From Gracilimonas tropica DSM 19535 (GTDB lineage Bacteria; Bacteroidota; Rhodothermia; Balneolales; Balneolaceae), in assembly GCF_000375425.1 (NCBI RefSeq), contig NZ_AQXG01000009.1, forward strand, positions 62,163 to 126,162: a stretch of DNA of 64,000 bases. Direction: 5' to 3'. A program made the position numbers and the translations under genes. Numbering within the stretch: position 1 is the first letter of the stretch; each line of letters opens with the position of its first letter. Below are positions 35,454-43,621 of this stretch, one piece after another. Below the pieces are notes generated by a model. That model made no database searches. It saw nothing but the letters and a program-made list of their open reading frames with translations, and had not been told where the DNA came from.

Positions 35454-36689
35454 TCACCGAATTGAATTCATTCTCTCAATATGTTGAGCAAAGTTGTTGT
35501 AAAGAGCCTCATCCTCCCGGCCGGCGGGCCAGCAGATGTTTCCTCCAAATTCCCAGCATTTAACGTAATCAGGCGTGAGCTGCCACAGCAGGCTGCCATC
35601 CAGTTTCGTTTCCTCCGCAAACTTCCAGAGCTCGGTATAGATGGTAAGGGTTCGTTCATCACCCCAGCCGGGAAAACCATATTCTCCGAGGATAAAAGGC
35701 TTACCCAGATCTTCCGCAATCTGCTGATGGTCTTCGATCCATGCTTTTTGCGCATCCAACAAATTTTGAGAGGCATTGGACCCAAAGCCGTAATCCGGCG
35801 CATACCAATGGGCATTGCCATAATCAATTTCAGGGATGGCCGTATTCAGTATATAACTGGTGCCTTCATTAGCCCGAAGTGCATAGGTGTTGCTGTAATT
35901 ACTTTCAGAATATTCAGAAGGAACACGCTCGTCAAAACCTTCTTCTCCGGTTCCAACCAAATGATTCTTGTCAATGGATTTTATGAATCGGGCAATTTCC
36001 TGGTACCAGTCTCTTAAAATCTCCGGATCGCGGCCTGAATTTCGTCCTTCGTTGATGATCTGCCATGAAAAAATCGCCGGTTCATTTTTATAGGCTACCC
36101 CTGTAACAGTATTAACACGGTTCAAAAGGGTAGAAATGTAATTCTTATACCAATTTTGAGTGGTTTCGCTGTTCAGGAAGGCCTCCATGTTTGTGGAAGG
36201 ATCTTGGACCCCAGCCCAGGTATTGTATTGGCAAAGCCCGCCAAGTTGATTCCAATAATTGATGAATGGCATGATGAACATCATTCCTCGTTCCTTGCCT
36301 TTGGCGATCACTTGATCGAGATCTTGCAGTGCTTCTTCACTATACTCGCCCGGTGCGGTTTGGATCACGTTTTCCGATGGGTCCTGAGCACTGTAGCCAC
36401 AATCGTATCCGTCATAAAATCCCCACATTCGAACTACCCGAATACCTGCAGCCTCAAAAGCATCAAAAGCCCGTTCAACTGCAGCGGTATCTAATTTTTG
36501 ATAATTTGGAAGGTAATAGGCGTTCGTTCCCGCGAAATGAAAGGGTTTGTCGGCCAGGATGAAATCACCGTCCCGAACTTTAACAAATTGAACGTTATTG
36601 TCAGGTTCAGAGTCGGTGGTAGAGCCACAACTCAGCATCAAAAAGAGCAGCGACACGTTGATCAGCAAAAGGAAAAAGATCGATTTCAT
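35454..36689 (-). CDS. GH5 (mannanase-type) lipoprotein
   Basis: The 411-residue exported lipoprotein has a signal ending LMLSC and a single GH5 catalytic domain. The acid/base Glu214 is in WQIINEGRNSG and the nucleophile Glu336 in ILGEYGFPGWG. FHFAGTNAYYLPNYQKL and VVRMWGFYDGYDCGYSAQ are near-identical to the GH5 domain encoded at 30710-32842, so the two are recent paralogues; this copy lacks the Fn3 repeats. It probably cuts beta-mannan-type glycan outside the cytoplasmic membrane. It follows the GNAT gene by 23 nt within the leftward EPS operon. Confidence 0.9.
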   Translation of the reverse strand: MKSIFFLLLINVSLLFLMLSCGSTTDSEPDNNVQFVKVRDGDFILADKPFHFAGTNAYYLPNYQKLDTAAVERAFDAFEAAGIRVVRMWGFYDGYDCGYSAQDPSENVIQTAPGEYSEEALQDLDQVIAKGKERGMMFIMPFINYWNQLGGLCQYNTWAGVQDPSTNMEAFLNSETTQNWYKNYISTLLNRVNTVTGVAYKNEPAIFSWQIINEGRNSGRDPEILRDWYQEIARFIKSIDKNHLVGTGEEGFDERVPSEYSESNYSNTYALRANEGTSYILNTAIPEIDYGNAHWYAPDYGFGSNASQNLLDAQKAWIEDHQQIAEDLGKPFILGEYGFPGWGDERTLTIYTELWKFAEETKLDGSLLWQLTPDYVKCWEFGGNICWPAGREDEALYNNFAQHIERMNSIR

Positions 36690-36712
36690 GATTTAATAGA
36701 TGAAGTTGAGGT

Positions 36713-37507
36713 TTATATAGAGCCATTCACTAAAGCGGCTTTTCGAATGGAGTTTGAATATTTAGCTTCTTCGTCGGAGGGAATGCCCATTATTTCGTCA
36801 TACTCTGCTACGATATCATCATCCAGCGGCTCAAAATAGGTTGTCATTCTGAAAAGGAACCATCGGTCATACCGCATGATATAGGGAGTGAATCCTGCCC
36901 GGTGGTAACTTTTCAGGGAATCAATATTCTCTTTATCGACAAAGGTTAATACCCATTGGGCACCAAAGTATTTGGCCTTTTCTGCGATGCGGGCTATTGC
37001 CACAGGCATGATCCCCAAATCACGGTACAGAGGATTCAGATAAGCTCCTGTTAATAAGCCCTCCTCAGTTCCCAATCGCGGGAATACACCTTTAAAGTGT
37101 TTTTGGATCTTCTCGTTTTGTTGGGGACCGATCAAGAATTGCATAAAGCAAGCTTCACCATGGATGTTCTCGGCTACAAAGCAGTTTGCAAAAAAAGCAT
37201 CGAGGGTATCGAGTTGATGATGGTAGAGTTGTACATCAGTTTTCTTTAACTGCCCATAGCCCATCAAATGCTCCACGTCAGCTGCATGCAGTTTTCTGAT
37301 GTTAAGTGGAATTTTGGCCTCTGGTGGGATGATTGGATCATGGAGATCACGTTGTAAGCCAATGGTAAGGGAAGTCGAATTCCACCTTTTTCTGATCTCC
37401 CGGAAAAAAATACCCAAGTTTCCCTTGTGCATGAAGCCAAGTGCTCGTTTAGCCCGCGTGATCCTGTTTATGCTTGAATGTTCCATAGCTTTAAAATTGT
37501 GGTTCAT
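36713..37507 (-). CDS. GNAT-like acetyltransferase in EPS operon
   Basis: Starting at ATG 37507, just after the upstream stop codon, it gives 264 residues. The C-terminal half looks like a GNAT fold: LLTGAYLNPLYRDLGIMPVAIARIAEKAKYFGAQWVLTFVDKENI, where the DLGIMPV stretch replaces the usual R/QxxGxG acetyl-CoA loop. The N-terminal 80 residues are basic (ITRAKRALGFMHKGNLGIFFREIRKRW). The acceptor is unknown; O- or N-acetylation of a sugar in the EPS is the natural guess from context. Family assignment is moderate. Confidence 0.65.
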   Translation of the reverse strand: MNHNFKAMEHSSINRITRAKRALGFMHKGNLGIFFREIRKRWNSTSLTIGLQRDLHDPIIPPEAKIPLNIRKLHAADVEHLMGYGQLKKTDVQLYHHQLDTLDAFFANCFVAENIHGEACFMQFLIGPQQNEKIQKHFKGVFPRLGTEEGLLTGAYLNPLYRDLGIMPVAIARIAEKAKYFGAQWVLTFVDKENIDSLKSYHRAGFTPYIMRYDRWFLFRMTTYFEPLDDDIVAEYDEIMGIPSDEEAKYSNSIRKAALVNGSI

Positions 37508-37508
37508 G

Positions 37509-38777
37509 TTATTCTCCCGGAGATTGCTTGATGAGTTCGTGAGGAGTGAACGCATACTTTTTGACAGATTGAAGAAGCGGCTCCTTCAGCGCTCCGGTTT
37601 TTTCGGGAAAAAACCCACCTCCGAGCTCCCAGATCATGACCCCACCAATGCGCTTTTCTTTGGCGTACAGAATTTTTTCACGGATGGAAGCATCGTTCTC
37701 AAAACTTACAAACCGGGACGGATTCTCAAGATTCAGGAACGGCACTTTGGCATTTTTATCCCATTCATATTCGGCCAGGTTGTAGGCTTCTGATAATTCA
37801 GGATAAGTGGCATTGCTGTATATCGACATATCCTGCGTAGGCCAGCCGGGCCATTTTCCAAAGAGATTCACTCCTTCCCAGTCTGCGCCGTAAAAGTTGA
37901 TGGTGATACCGATCTTTTTCCGGTCAATGCCTTCTTCTATAAACTCATCTACTTTTCTGTTGATAGAAGGGAATTTCAGGTTGGGATTATCGTCGAAGAA
38001 TTCATTTTTGTTATATAAAGCAGAATTATGCCAGGCTTGCCAGCCCCTCCAAGGCTGAGCCATATCGTAGCTGAGAATGTTTATTTGATCAAAATAAGGC
38101 TGAAGCTCGGCATAGAGAGAGATCAGTTCCGCATTTTTTAGGGCCGCAATGGTGATCAAAGGCTTGCGGTTGCGGTTTGTCCGGAAGTCTTCAAAAGAAT
38201 TATAAAGCTGAACCACAAATGCACTGAAGTTGGCTCTGTAATTAAGATATTCTGCTTCGGCCTGAGAGGAGCTGCTACCGGCCGGAGCTATAAACGGAGG
38301 CATACTTAAGTTGACTCCATCAAACCCGTACTCTTTTAAAATATGATGAATGGTTTGGATAAAGACTGTCCGGTTCTGGCTTTCTATCGCTCCGCTGAAT
38401 CCTGCATAGTTACCGCCGCCGCCTACACTGAAAATTATAGTTTTGTCGTGGGCATGTGCTGCTGGTACAATCGAATACAGCCGTTCAGAGTTGAAATTGC
38501 CAAGGGAATCCAGGTCTTGTGAAGGCATTCCACTTTCGGCAATGCTAAGAGAAAAGTAGGTCATGTGGGTCATGGCATCCCAATTGATCTCGCTCGTTTT
38601 GATCTTGGTGCCGGTGCTGGGGCGGGTCTCCGGGTCGTGCTGCCATGAGGCGAGATACGCATTTACCCAAATATCGTCATTGACCGGAATGCCGGGGTCG
38701 TTCCGGAATAATTCGCAGGAAGAAAATCCCAGAAATGGGATCAGAATTATGAGGAAATATGTAGATTTGAATTTCAT
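37509..38777 (-). CDS. GH18-like lipoprotein lacking the catalytic motif
   Basis: The 422-residue lipoprotein (signal ending LGFSSC, Cys21) has the overall layout of GH18: WVNAYLASWQHD at the start, IFSVGGGGNYAGFSG, YGFDGVNLSMPP, INILSYDMAQPW and GGVMIWELGGG at the expected strands. The catalytic signature DGxDxDxE is changed at all key positions after Asp153: Asn156, Ser158 and Pro160 replace Asp, Asp and Glu. It is therefore probably inactive as a chitinase and may bind glycan instead. It lies between the initiator transferase (2 nt away) and the GNAT gene. Confidence 0.82.
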   Translation of the reverse strand: MKFKSTYFLIILIPFLGFSSCELFRNDPGIPVNDDIWVNAYLASWQHDPETRPSTGTKIKTSEINWDAMTHMTYFSLSIAESGMPSQDLDSLGNFNSERLYSIVPAAHAHDKTIIFSVGGGGNYAGFSGAIESQNRTVFIQTIHHILKEYGFDGVNLSMPPFIAPAGSSSSQAEAEYLNYRANFSAFVVQLYNSFEDFRTNRNRKPLITIAALKNAELISLYAELQPYFDQINILSYDMAQPWRGWQAWHNSALYNKNEFFDDNPNLKFPSINRKVDEFIEEGIDRKKIGITINFYGADWEGVNLFGKWPGWPTQDMSIYSNATYPELSEAYNLAEYEWDKNAKVPFLNLENPSRFVSFENDASIREKILYAKEKRIGGVMIWELGGGFFPEKTGALKEPLLQSVKKYAFTPHELIKQSPGE

Positions 38778-38779
38778 GT

Positions 38780-40714
38780 TCAGCTATAGGAGATCATAGG
38801 TTTTGATGACGCTGAAAGAATCCTTGGGATGTTTTTGGAGCTTACCTCTTCCAGGCTGATGTTGAGCCTTTTGACTCCAATGTTATGATCTTCAGCAATT
38901 TTGCTAAGCCGGCGCAGGTTTTCTGCTTTGATTTCATCTTCACACAAAAAAATGGAATGTACCGGGTACCGTTTCACGATCTTGGGCAATTTCCAGTGAG
39001 CGCCCCAAACGGGATACCCATCAAAGTGTTTATTTTCGAGTGTTGAGTCGTCATCCAAAAAACCTAAGACCTTGAATTCACTGTCTGCTGAGTGGTTAAG
39101 GTGATTTAACATCAAAGCACCGGTCTCATTTGCTCCGTAGATGAGTATGTTTTTACGCCCTTTTTTCTCACGGTTAAACCAGAAATTCAAAACCTGGTAA
39201 GCGACCCGGAATCCAAGGGTTAGGGTGAGCAGGAAATAGAAATCAAAGAAGAAGAATAGTAGCGTGTGCAGCAGGGGAAGTTTGGTCTGATAATACAGCA
39301 GCAGAGAAGTTGCAAATACGGCATAGGCAATGGTTGAAACTACCCGTATGATACTTCCAATGCCGATCAGGCGAATATTTTCTTTGTAAAGGCCGGCAAG
39401 CCAAAACACGGACAGTTGCACCGAGATCATGATGACGAACGTTTGTCCTTTTTCAAATAAAGGTTGTTCAATGACAGGCTCAACCCGTTGCAAAAGCCAA
39501 TAGCTCACCAGGTAAGAAACCATGATAAATGCCAGGTCAAATAACCGTAAATACATGGATTTTTTAAGCACCCACCGTTCGTATATCGGCATGATCAATC
39601 CATTGTTGAAAATAGATATTTCATGGTATTTCAGTTTTTTGATGCCATAAATCAGAACGATGCCAAAAATGAGAGCGATTACCAGCGATTCCTGAAAACT
39701 GTCGATCAACGTAACGGCAAAAGCACCTGCCGCAAAAAAGGCGGAGATCCCATACAGAAGCAGTACGGTATTTCGGTGAGAAAGTCCCAGTGAAAGCAGC
39801 TGATGGTGAATATGAGACCGGTCGGGCATAAACATTTCATGTAACTTTTGAATCAGAGACGCTCTTTTCTTATTCGTTTGCTCGTTGAGGATACTGCCTA
39901 AAAGTCGTCGAACCATCGATACCAGCGTATCGGTAATTGGGAGAACCAATACCAATAGAGGAAACACCAATGCAAAGCCGGTGGTGATCTTTGTTGTACT
40001 GTGTATCGACATCAGGGCGAGGCTGAAGCCGATAAAAAGGCTTCCTGAGTCTCCAAGAAAGATGTGAGCAGGATTGAAATTATATCTTAAAAAACCGACT
40101 AAAGCCCCGGCCATCATCAGTGCCAGCATAGCTGTTGCCCATTCACCGGTAACTGCCGAAACGGTATAAATTGAAACACAGGCAATGGTTGCTATTCCGG
40201 AGGCCAGTCCGTCGAGCCCGTCAATGAGATTAAACGCATTGGTAATACCGACGATCCATAAAAGAGTGAGTGGAAAATCAATGATCTCGACATTCAGCAT
40301 CTCACCGCCCAATGGATTTGTAATGTTGGAGATCTTGAAGCCTGCGAAGTAGATCACAGCTGCAACCAGGAACTGGATGCCAAATTTTATGCCCGGTTTA
40401 AGAGGATGAAGATCATCCCAAAAACCAAGCAGAAAAATGAGGAACAGTGATCCGGAGAGCACAATGGTAAGCCTCAGATGCTCAATCAGTTCCGCCATAT
40501 GCAACGGAGCCAGAAAAATCATTACAGGCAATGATATCGCAACAGATAGAAATACAGCCAAGCCGCCAAGCCGTGGAGTAATTACGGTATGAACCTTACG
40601 CGCATCGGGTTTGTCTGTGGCACCGATCACTTTTGCAAAATGAATAACCCAAGGAGTGATAGCCAGTGAAAGCAGTACGGGAAGCAGGAATGCGGTAATA
40701 ACAGGAATGATCAT
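38780..40714 (-). CDS. WecA-type polyprenyl-P sugar-1-P transferase fused to PNPT N-terminal half
   Basis: Residues 1 to about 345 are a MraY/WecA-family integral membrane transferase: ARKVHTVITPRLGGLA, LGFWDDL, NAFNLIDGLDGLA, FLGDSGSLFIGFSL and the His motif DRSHIHHQLL are all present. Such enzymes start lipid-linked glycan synthesis by moving a HexNAc-1-P onto undecaprenyl phosphate. Residues about 385-644 contain four more membrane segments and a Rossmann CoA_binding_3-like domain (NILIYGANETGALMLNHL), which is the N-terminal half of WbaP/WcaJ-type PNPTs without their catalytic domain. The protein is thus a fusion. It is the likely initiator of the repeat unit. Confidence 0.9.
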   Translation of the reverse strand: MIIPVITAFLLPVLLSLAITPWVIHFAKVIGATDKPDARKVHTVITPRLGGLAVFLSVAISLPVMIFLAPLHMAELIEHLRLTIVLSGSLFLIFLLGFWDDLHPLKPGIKFGIQFLVAAVIYFAGFKISNITNPLGGEMLNVEIIDFPLTLLWIVGITNAFNLIDGLDGLASGIATIACVSIYTVSAVTGEWATAMLALMMAGALVGFLRYNFNPAHIFLGDSGSLFIGFSLALMSIHSTTKITTGFALVFPLLVLVLPITDTLVSMVRRLLGSILNEQTNKKRASLIQKLHEMFMPDRSHIHHQLLSLGLSHRNTVLLLYGISAFFAAGAFAVTLIDSFQESLVIALIFGIVLIYGIKKLKYHEISIFNNGLIMPIYERWVLKKSMYLRLFDLAFIMVSYLVSYWLLQRVEPVIEQPLFEKGQTFVIMISVQLSVFWLAGLYKENIRLIGIGSIIRVVSTIAYAVFATSLLLYYQTKLPLLHTLLFFFFDFYFLLTLTLGFRVAYQVLNFWFNREKKGRKNILIYGANETGALMLNHLNHSADSEFKVLGFLDDDSTLENKHFDGYPVWGAHWKLPKIVKRYPVHSIFLCEDEIKAENLRRLSKIAEDHNIGVKRLNISLEEVSSKNIPRILSASSKPMISYS

Positions 40715-40731
40715 GAGTAACCTCTATTTAT

Positions 40732-41553
40732 TTATTCTTTGCCAAGGCGATATGGAAGTCGCCAGTTGAGTGAAAATGGAAGGTGTTGCACTTCTATTTG
40801 CTTACCGTTCGACAAAATTGCTCCCTGCAACAAGGCGTTTTTGAGCTGTCTTACATTTCCAGGCCAATTGAAATGAAGGCATGCTTCCATAGCTTGGTGA
40901 GATATACTAAGGTTGAACCATTGTTCTCTGTTGTACCTGATCTTTTGCATAAACAGTGAGATCAGTCCCGGGATATCTTCCCGCCGTTCGCGAAGCGGGG
41001 GAATCATGATCACCAACGGATTCAGCATATCCAGTAAAGCCTTCCAGGTAGAATGGCCGATCATTTTTCGGTACGATTCCCTGTTGATGGATATGAATAA
41101 ACGCGGAGCCTGACTCATATTGAACCTGTAGATCTGCCGGCAACCTTGTTGGTAAGATTCTATGATATCCAGCATGAACCGCTCTTCGATCTCAGAAAAC
41201 TGATCAAGGTAAAGTATGCCGCCCGCGGCTTTTTCGATCGCATCATAGGTGAGTACAATATGTGAGCCCTGGATCTCCACATGCTCCCAGAATGCTTCTT
41301 TATAGGAGTCTTCGTTGATATCTACACAGTAGAAACAGTGGAAAGGCTCATTTTTTCTGTTACTGTGCCGGTGGATGTATCGGCTCATATGTTTTTTTCC
41401 GGTACCGATCTCACCGACAATAATAACGGGATTGTCAAGCTGGGCAAGTGCTTGTGCTTTTGCATATATGTCCTTCATGAGAGGACTGGCATAAACCTCA
41501 TCTTGCAGCCGGGAAGAAGGGTGATTAGAGTGATATTGTAGCAGTGGTAGCAT
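40732..41553 (-). CDS. Degenerate sigma-54 activator-like AAA+ protein
   Basis: The 273-residue protein aligns along its length with the AAA+ core of enhancer-binding proteins. Walker A is kept (GEIGTGKK, residues 47-54). The GAFTGA loop is absent: the region reads EHVEIQGSHIVLTYDAIEKA. Walker B is LYLDQF with Gln118 in place of the catalytic Glu, and the arginine-finger FREDLYYR is lost. The downstream PPLRERREDIPGLI and FNWPGNVRQLKNAL are well conserved. There is no HTH. It may bind ATP but not hydrolyse it, and cannot contact sigma-54 in the usual way. A role as co-regulator or anti-activator of the true activator at 29612 is inferred. Confidence 0.85.
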   Translation of the reverse strand: MLPLLQYHSNHPSSRLQDEVYASPLMKDIYAKAQALAQLDNPVIIVGEIGTGKKHMSRYIHRHSNRKNEPFHCFYCVDINEDSYKEAFWEHVEIQGSHIVLTYDAIEKAAGGILYLDQFSEIEERFMLDIIESYQQGCRQIYRFNMSQAPRLFISINRESYRKMIGHSTWKALLDMLNPLVIMIPPLRERREDIPGLISLFMQKIRYNREQWFNLSISHQAMEACLHFNWPGNVRQLKNALLQGAILSNGKQIEVQHLPFSLNWRLPYRLGKE

Positions 41554-41556
41554 GAT

Positions 41557-42531
41557 CTAAAAATGAATAGTGATTCCTATTGTGTGATATCTCTCATCCT
41601 GAAATTCATTGGGAGAGAGTGCGTAGTCAAATTCCAGGAATGAAGTCTCAAAGCCTATGCCATATCTGGGCACATACGTGAGATCTTCAGGCTGGAACAT
41701 CAGTCCGCTTCTTAAGGACAGGAATGAAGCGGGTTTTATCTCTAAACCGCCTTTGTACCATAAACCGCTTTCCCCAAATCGTTTTTCGTTGGCAAAAGAT
41801 AACGTCAGGTACGGTTCGTCATCATCAACGGGAAAACGGAAAGAGGCTCCGATTTGTAAACTGACCGGAATGCTTCGACTTCCGAGAATGGTGGTTCCAT
41901 CTTCAATGAATTCATACTTCAATCCCCGGCCAATACCGTTTAATACCATGGCATAACTTATTGCTCCATCCGGATCGTAAATAAGCCCGGCATTTACCAT
42001 GTAGGTTGTAAACTGCGCATCATCGTTATTTCCGTATGAAAGCGTTTGAGCGATACCAACGCTGAAATTTGATCGGACGAAAAAGGCATAGGTAAATTCG
42101 ATCTGATAAAGAGCAAGATCAGGTTCGGGCTGATCACTGCTTCCCAGTGGATTGATGTCTCCCAAACCGGGATAGAAATATCCAAAACGAAGCAACCCGG
42201 AATGTCTGCCGAGGGTTACTGAAGGTAAGCTAAGATCGAACTGGTTTAAGTTATTTTGCCAATTCTGGAATCCGCTCATGTATATACTTCTGGAGCTGTG
42301 CGTGAAGCCCAGTATGGCAGGATTAACGGTAAAGGAAGCAAATGAAGCCGGATCAGCAAAGTTTGCTTCGGCTAATGAAACAGATCGGGCATCCAGTTTG
42401 TAGGTTCGGGGATATCCCACCAATCCCTCAAAAGGAAATGGGGTGGTTTGCGCTTGAATGGATGCGGAGCATAAGAGACCCAGTAACAAGGCTGATATCC
42501 AAATGGCGATATATAATCCGGTTGCTTTCAT
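41557..42531 (-). CDS. Outer-membrane beta-barrel protein, PorV/PorQ-like
   Basis: The 324-residue protein has a signal peptide (to about SIQAQ) and then a beta-strand-rich body ending with aromatic F (RYHTIGITIHF), a typical outer-membrane barrel ending. ARSVSLAEANFADPASFASFTVNPAIL resembles the N-terminal block of PorV/PorQ/UPF0164-type barrels. It starts with a TGATG overlap with the Wza-like gene and therefore is translationally coupled to it. It may help the polymer or exported proteins pass the outer membrane. The family call is from pattern only. Confidence 0.7.
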   Translation of the reverse strand: MKATGLYIAIWISALLLGLLCSASIQAQTTPFPFEGLVGYPRTYKLDARSVSLAEANFADPASFASFTVNPAILGFTHSSRSIYMSGFQNWQNNLNQFDLSLPSVTLGRHSGLLRFGYFYPGLGDINPLGSSDQPEPDLALYQIEFTYAFFVRSNFSVGIAQTLSYGNNDDAQFTTYMVNAGLIYDPDGAISYAMVLNGIGRGLKYEFIEDGTTILGSRSIPVSLQIGASFRFPVDDDEPYLTLSFANEKRFGESGLWYKGGLEIKPASFLSLRSGLMFQPEDLTYVPRYGIGFETSFLEFDYALSPNEFQDERYHTIGITIHF

Positions 42532-43238
42532 CAGTTGAAGACTCTAAAGATTCCAAACAAGATGACTACATCACGCAAAAACTCAGACATTTCGCGAACC
42601 ACGTTTTCGCGTTGATCTACATATATGATGTCTCCGGGATAGATCATTACTTCTTCTGAGTCCAGCTCACCGTTTTCCAGGTACTCTGTAAGATCCAGTG
42701 TTTCAGCCGGTTTACGGTTTTTTGGGCGATAGACCTTTACACGGCGGAGGTTTGCATCAGGGGTAGGACCTCCGGCAGTGGAAAGCACTCGAAAAATGGA
42801 TGTTTTATCAACCACCGGATAATTATCGGGCCTTGTTACCATTCCAAAAATGGAGACCATCAATCCATCTGTATTGCGGATGGAAATAGTAAGCTCAATA
42901 TCTCCCTTTATGAATTCTGAAAGCCGCCGTTCTAATTCACGGTGAAGTTCCTCTTTGGTCATGCCGGTTACCTGTATTTCACCTACAAGTGGAATGGCGA
43001 TAAAGCCAAGGCCTGAAACGGTGGTAAGCGTATTAAAATTAGGCTGCTCCCAAACCAGTATTTCGATCTCATCTCCCGTTCGTATGCGATAGGTATCTTC
43101 GAATGTGCGTTGATTCACGTCTTCAGGTAGCGCGGCAGACTCCTCCATTGCCCGTCTGGAACTGGAACACCCCTCAATGATAAATAAGGTGAAGATCATC
43201 ACCCCAAAAAAAGCCGTAATTCTTAAGATTTTGTTCAC
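42531..43238 (-). CDS. Polysaccharide export lipoprotein (Wza-like, SLBB)
   Basis: The 235-residue protein has a lipoprotein signal (FTLFIIEGC, Cys24), then the Poly_export domain (YRIRTGDEIEILVWEQPNF to IAIPLVGEIQVTGMTKEEL) and one SLBB domain (VSIFGMVTRPDNYPVVDKTSI to YPGDIIYVDQR). A short hydrophobic C-terminal tail follows. Wza-type proteins form the outer-membrane channel for capsule or EPS together with Wzz/Wzc. This is the first gene of the leftward unit; a sigma-54-type promoter lies about 45 nt upstream. Confidence 0.93.
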   Translation of the reverse strand: MNKILRITAFFGVMIFTLFIIEGCSSSRRAMEESAALPEDVNQRTFEDTYRIRTGDEIEILVWEQPNFNTLTTVSGLGFIAIPLVGEIQVTGMTKEELHRELERRLSEFIKGDIELTISIRNTDGLMVSIFGMVTRPDNYPVVDKTSIFRVLSTAGGPTPDANLRRVKVYRPKNRKPAETLDLTEYLENGELDSEEVMIYPGDIIYVDQRENVVREMSEFLRDVVILFGIFRVFN

Positions 43239-43283
43239 GATGAAATGGATTAGTGAATGGATTGAATAAGTTTACCCGTGAAA

Positions 43284-43300
43284 TACAATAAGTGTGCCAA
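43284..43300 (-). promoter_or_regulatory. Sigma-54 (-24/-12) promoter of leftward EPS operon
   Basis: The minus strand reads TTGGCACACTTATTGTA: a perfect -24 TTGGCAC, correct spacing, and TTGT for TTGC at -12. The predicted start is near 43274, 36 nt before the Wza-like ATG. Confidence 0.7.
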
Positions 43301-43471
43301 TCCATGTTTTGGGCTTTCATTGTGATTTATAAACCACAGTAATTAATAGGTTTAAGTGAAATGTGACTTCCCGAAAAAAAACCGAACAGATGAAAGTGAG
43401 AATAAACGTTACAGAATTCGATAGGTTAGCTGTGTAATTTTGTATCAGTAGGCGAAGGAGTAGAAGATTCA

Positions 43472-43489
43472 GGGAGGGACTATCCTCCC
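43472..43489. promoter_or_regulatory. Inverted repeat, possible enhancer site
   Basis: GGGAGG-N6-CCTCCC lies about 65 nt upstream of the rightward -24 box and about 170 nt upstream of the leftward one. The half GACTATCCTCCC is similar to the site at 26365. It has no T-tract, so an operator is likelier than a terminator. Confidence 0.4.
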
Positions 43490-43553
43490 AAAAAATAGCC
43501 TGAAGGGTGTTTAAAGCGGTTTTTAGGGGTTTTGGGCTGATCACAGATATACT

Positions 43554-43570
43554 TTGGCACAGCAATTGCA
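43554..43570 (+). promoter_or_regulatory. Sigma-54 (-24/-12) promoter of rightward EPS operon
   Basis: TTGGCACAGCAATTGCA is a full match to the consensus TGGCACRNNNNTTGCW. The predicted start is near 43581, about 40 nt before the Wzz gene. Confidence 0.85.
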
Positions 43571-43621
43571 AAAGCATTTCTCACTAACAATACAACCCCA
43601 AATAATTAATCCGGAGTTGCT

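Larger units (their letters stand above)
43239..43621. other. Divergent control region of the EPS operons
   Basis: This 383-bp non-coding gap drives both EPS blocks. It contains a leftward sigma-54-type promoter (43284-43300), a rightward one (43554-43570) and between them a GGGAGG/CCTCCC inverted repeat (43472-43489) that may bind the activator. A 86-codon open frame on the minus strand here has no protein-like character. Confidence 0.7.

Noticed and set aside
43317..43577. 86-codon leftward frame in the divergent EPS control region
   Set aside because: It overlaps both the putative enhancer and the rightward sigma-54 promoter and has no gene-like sequence.
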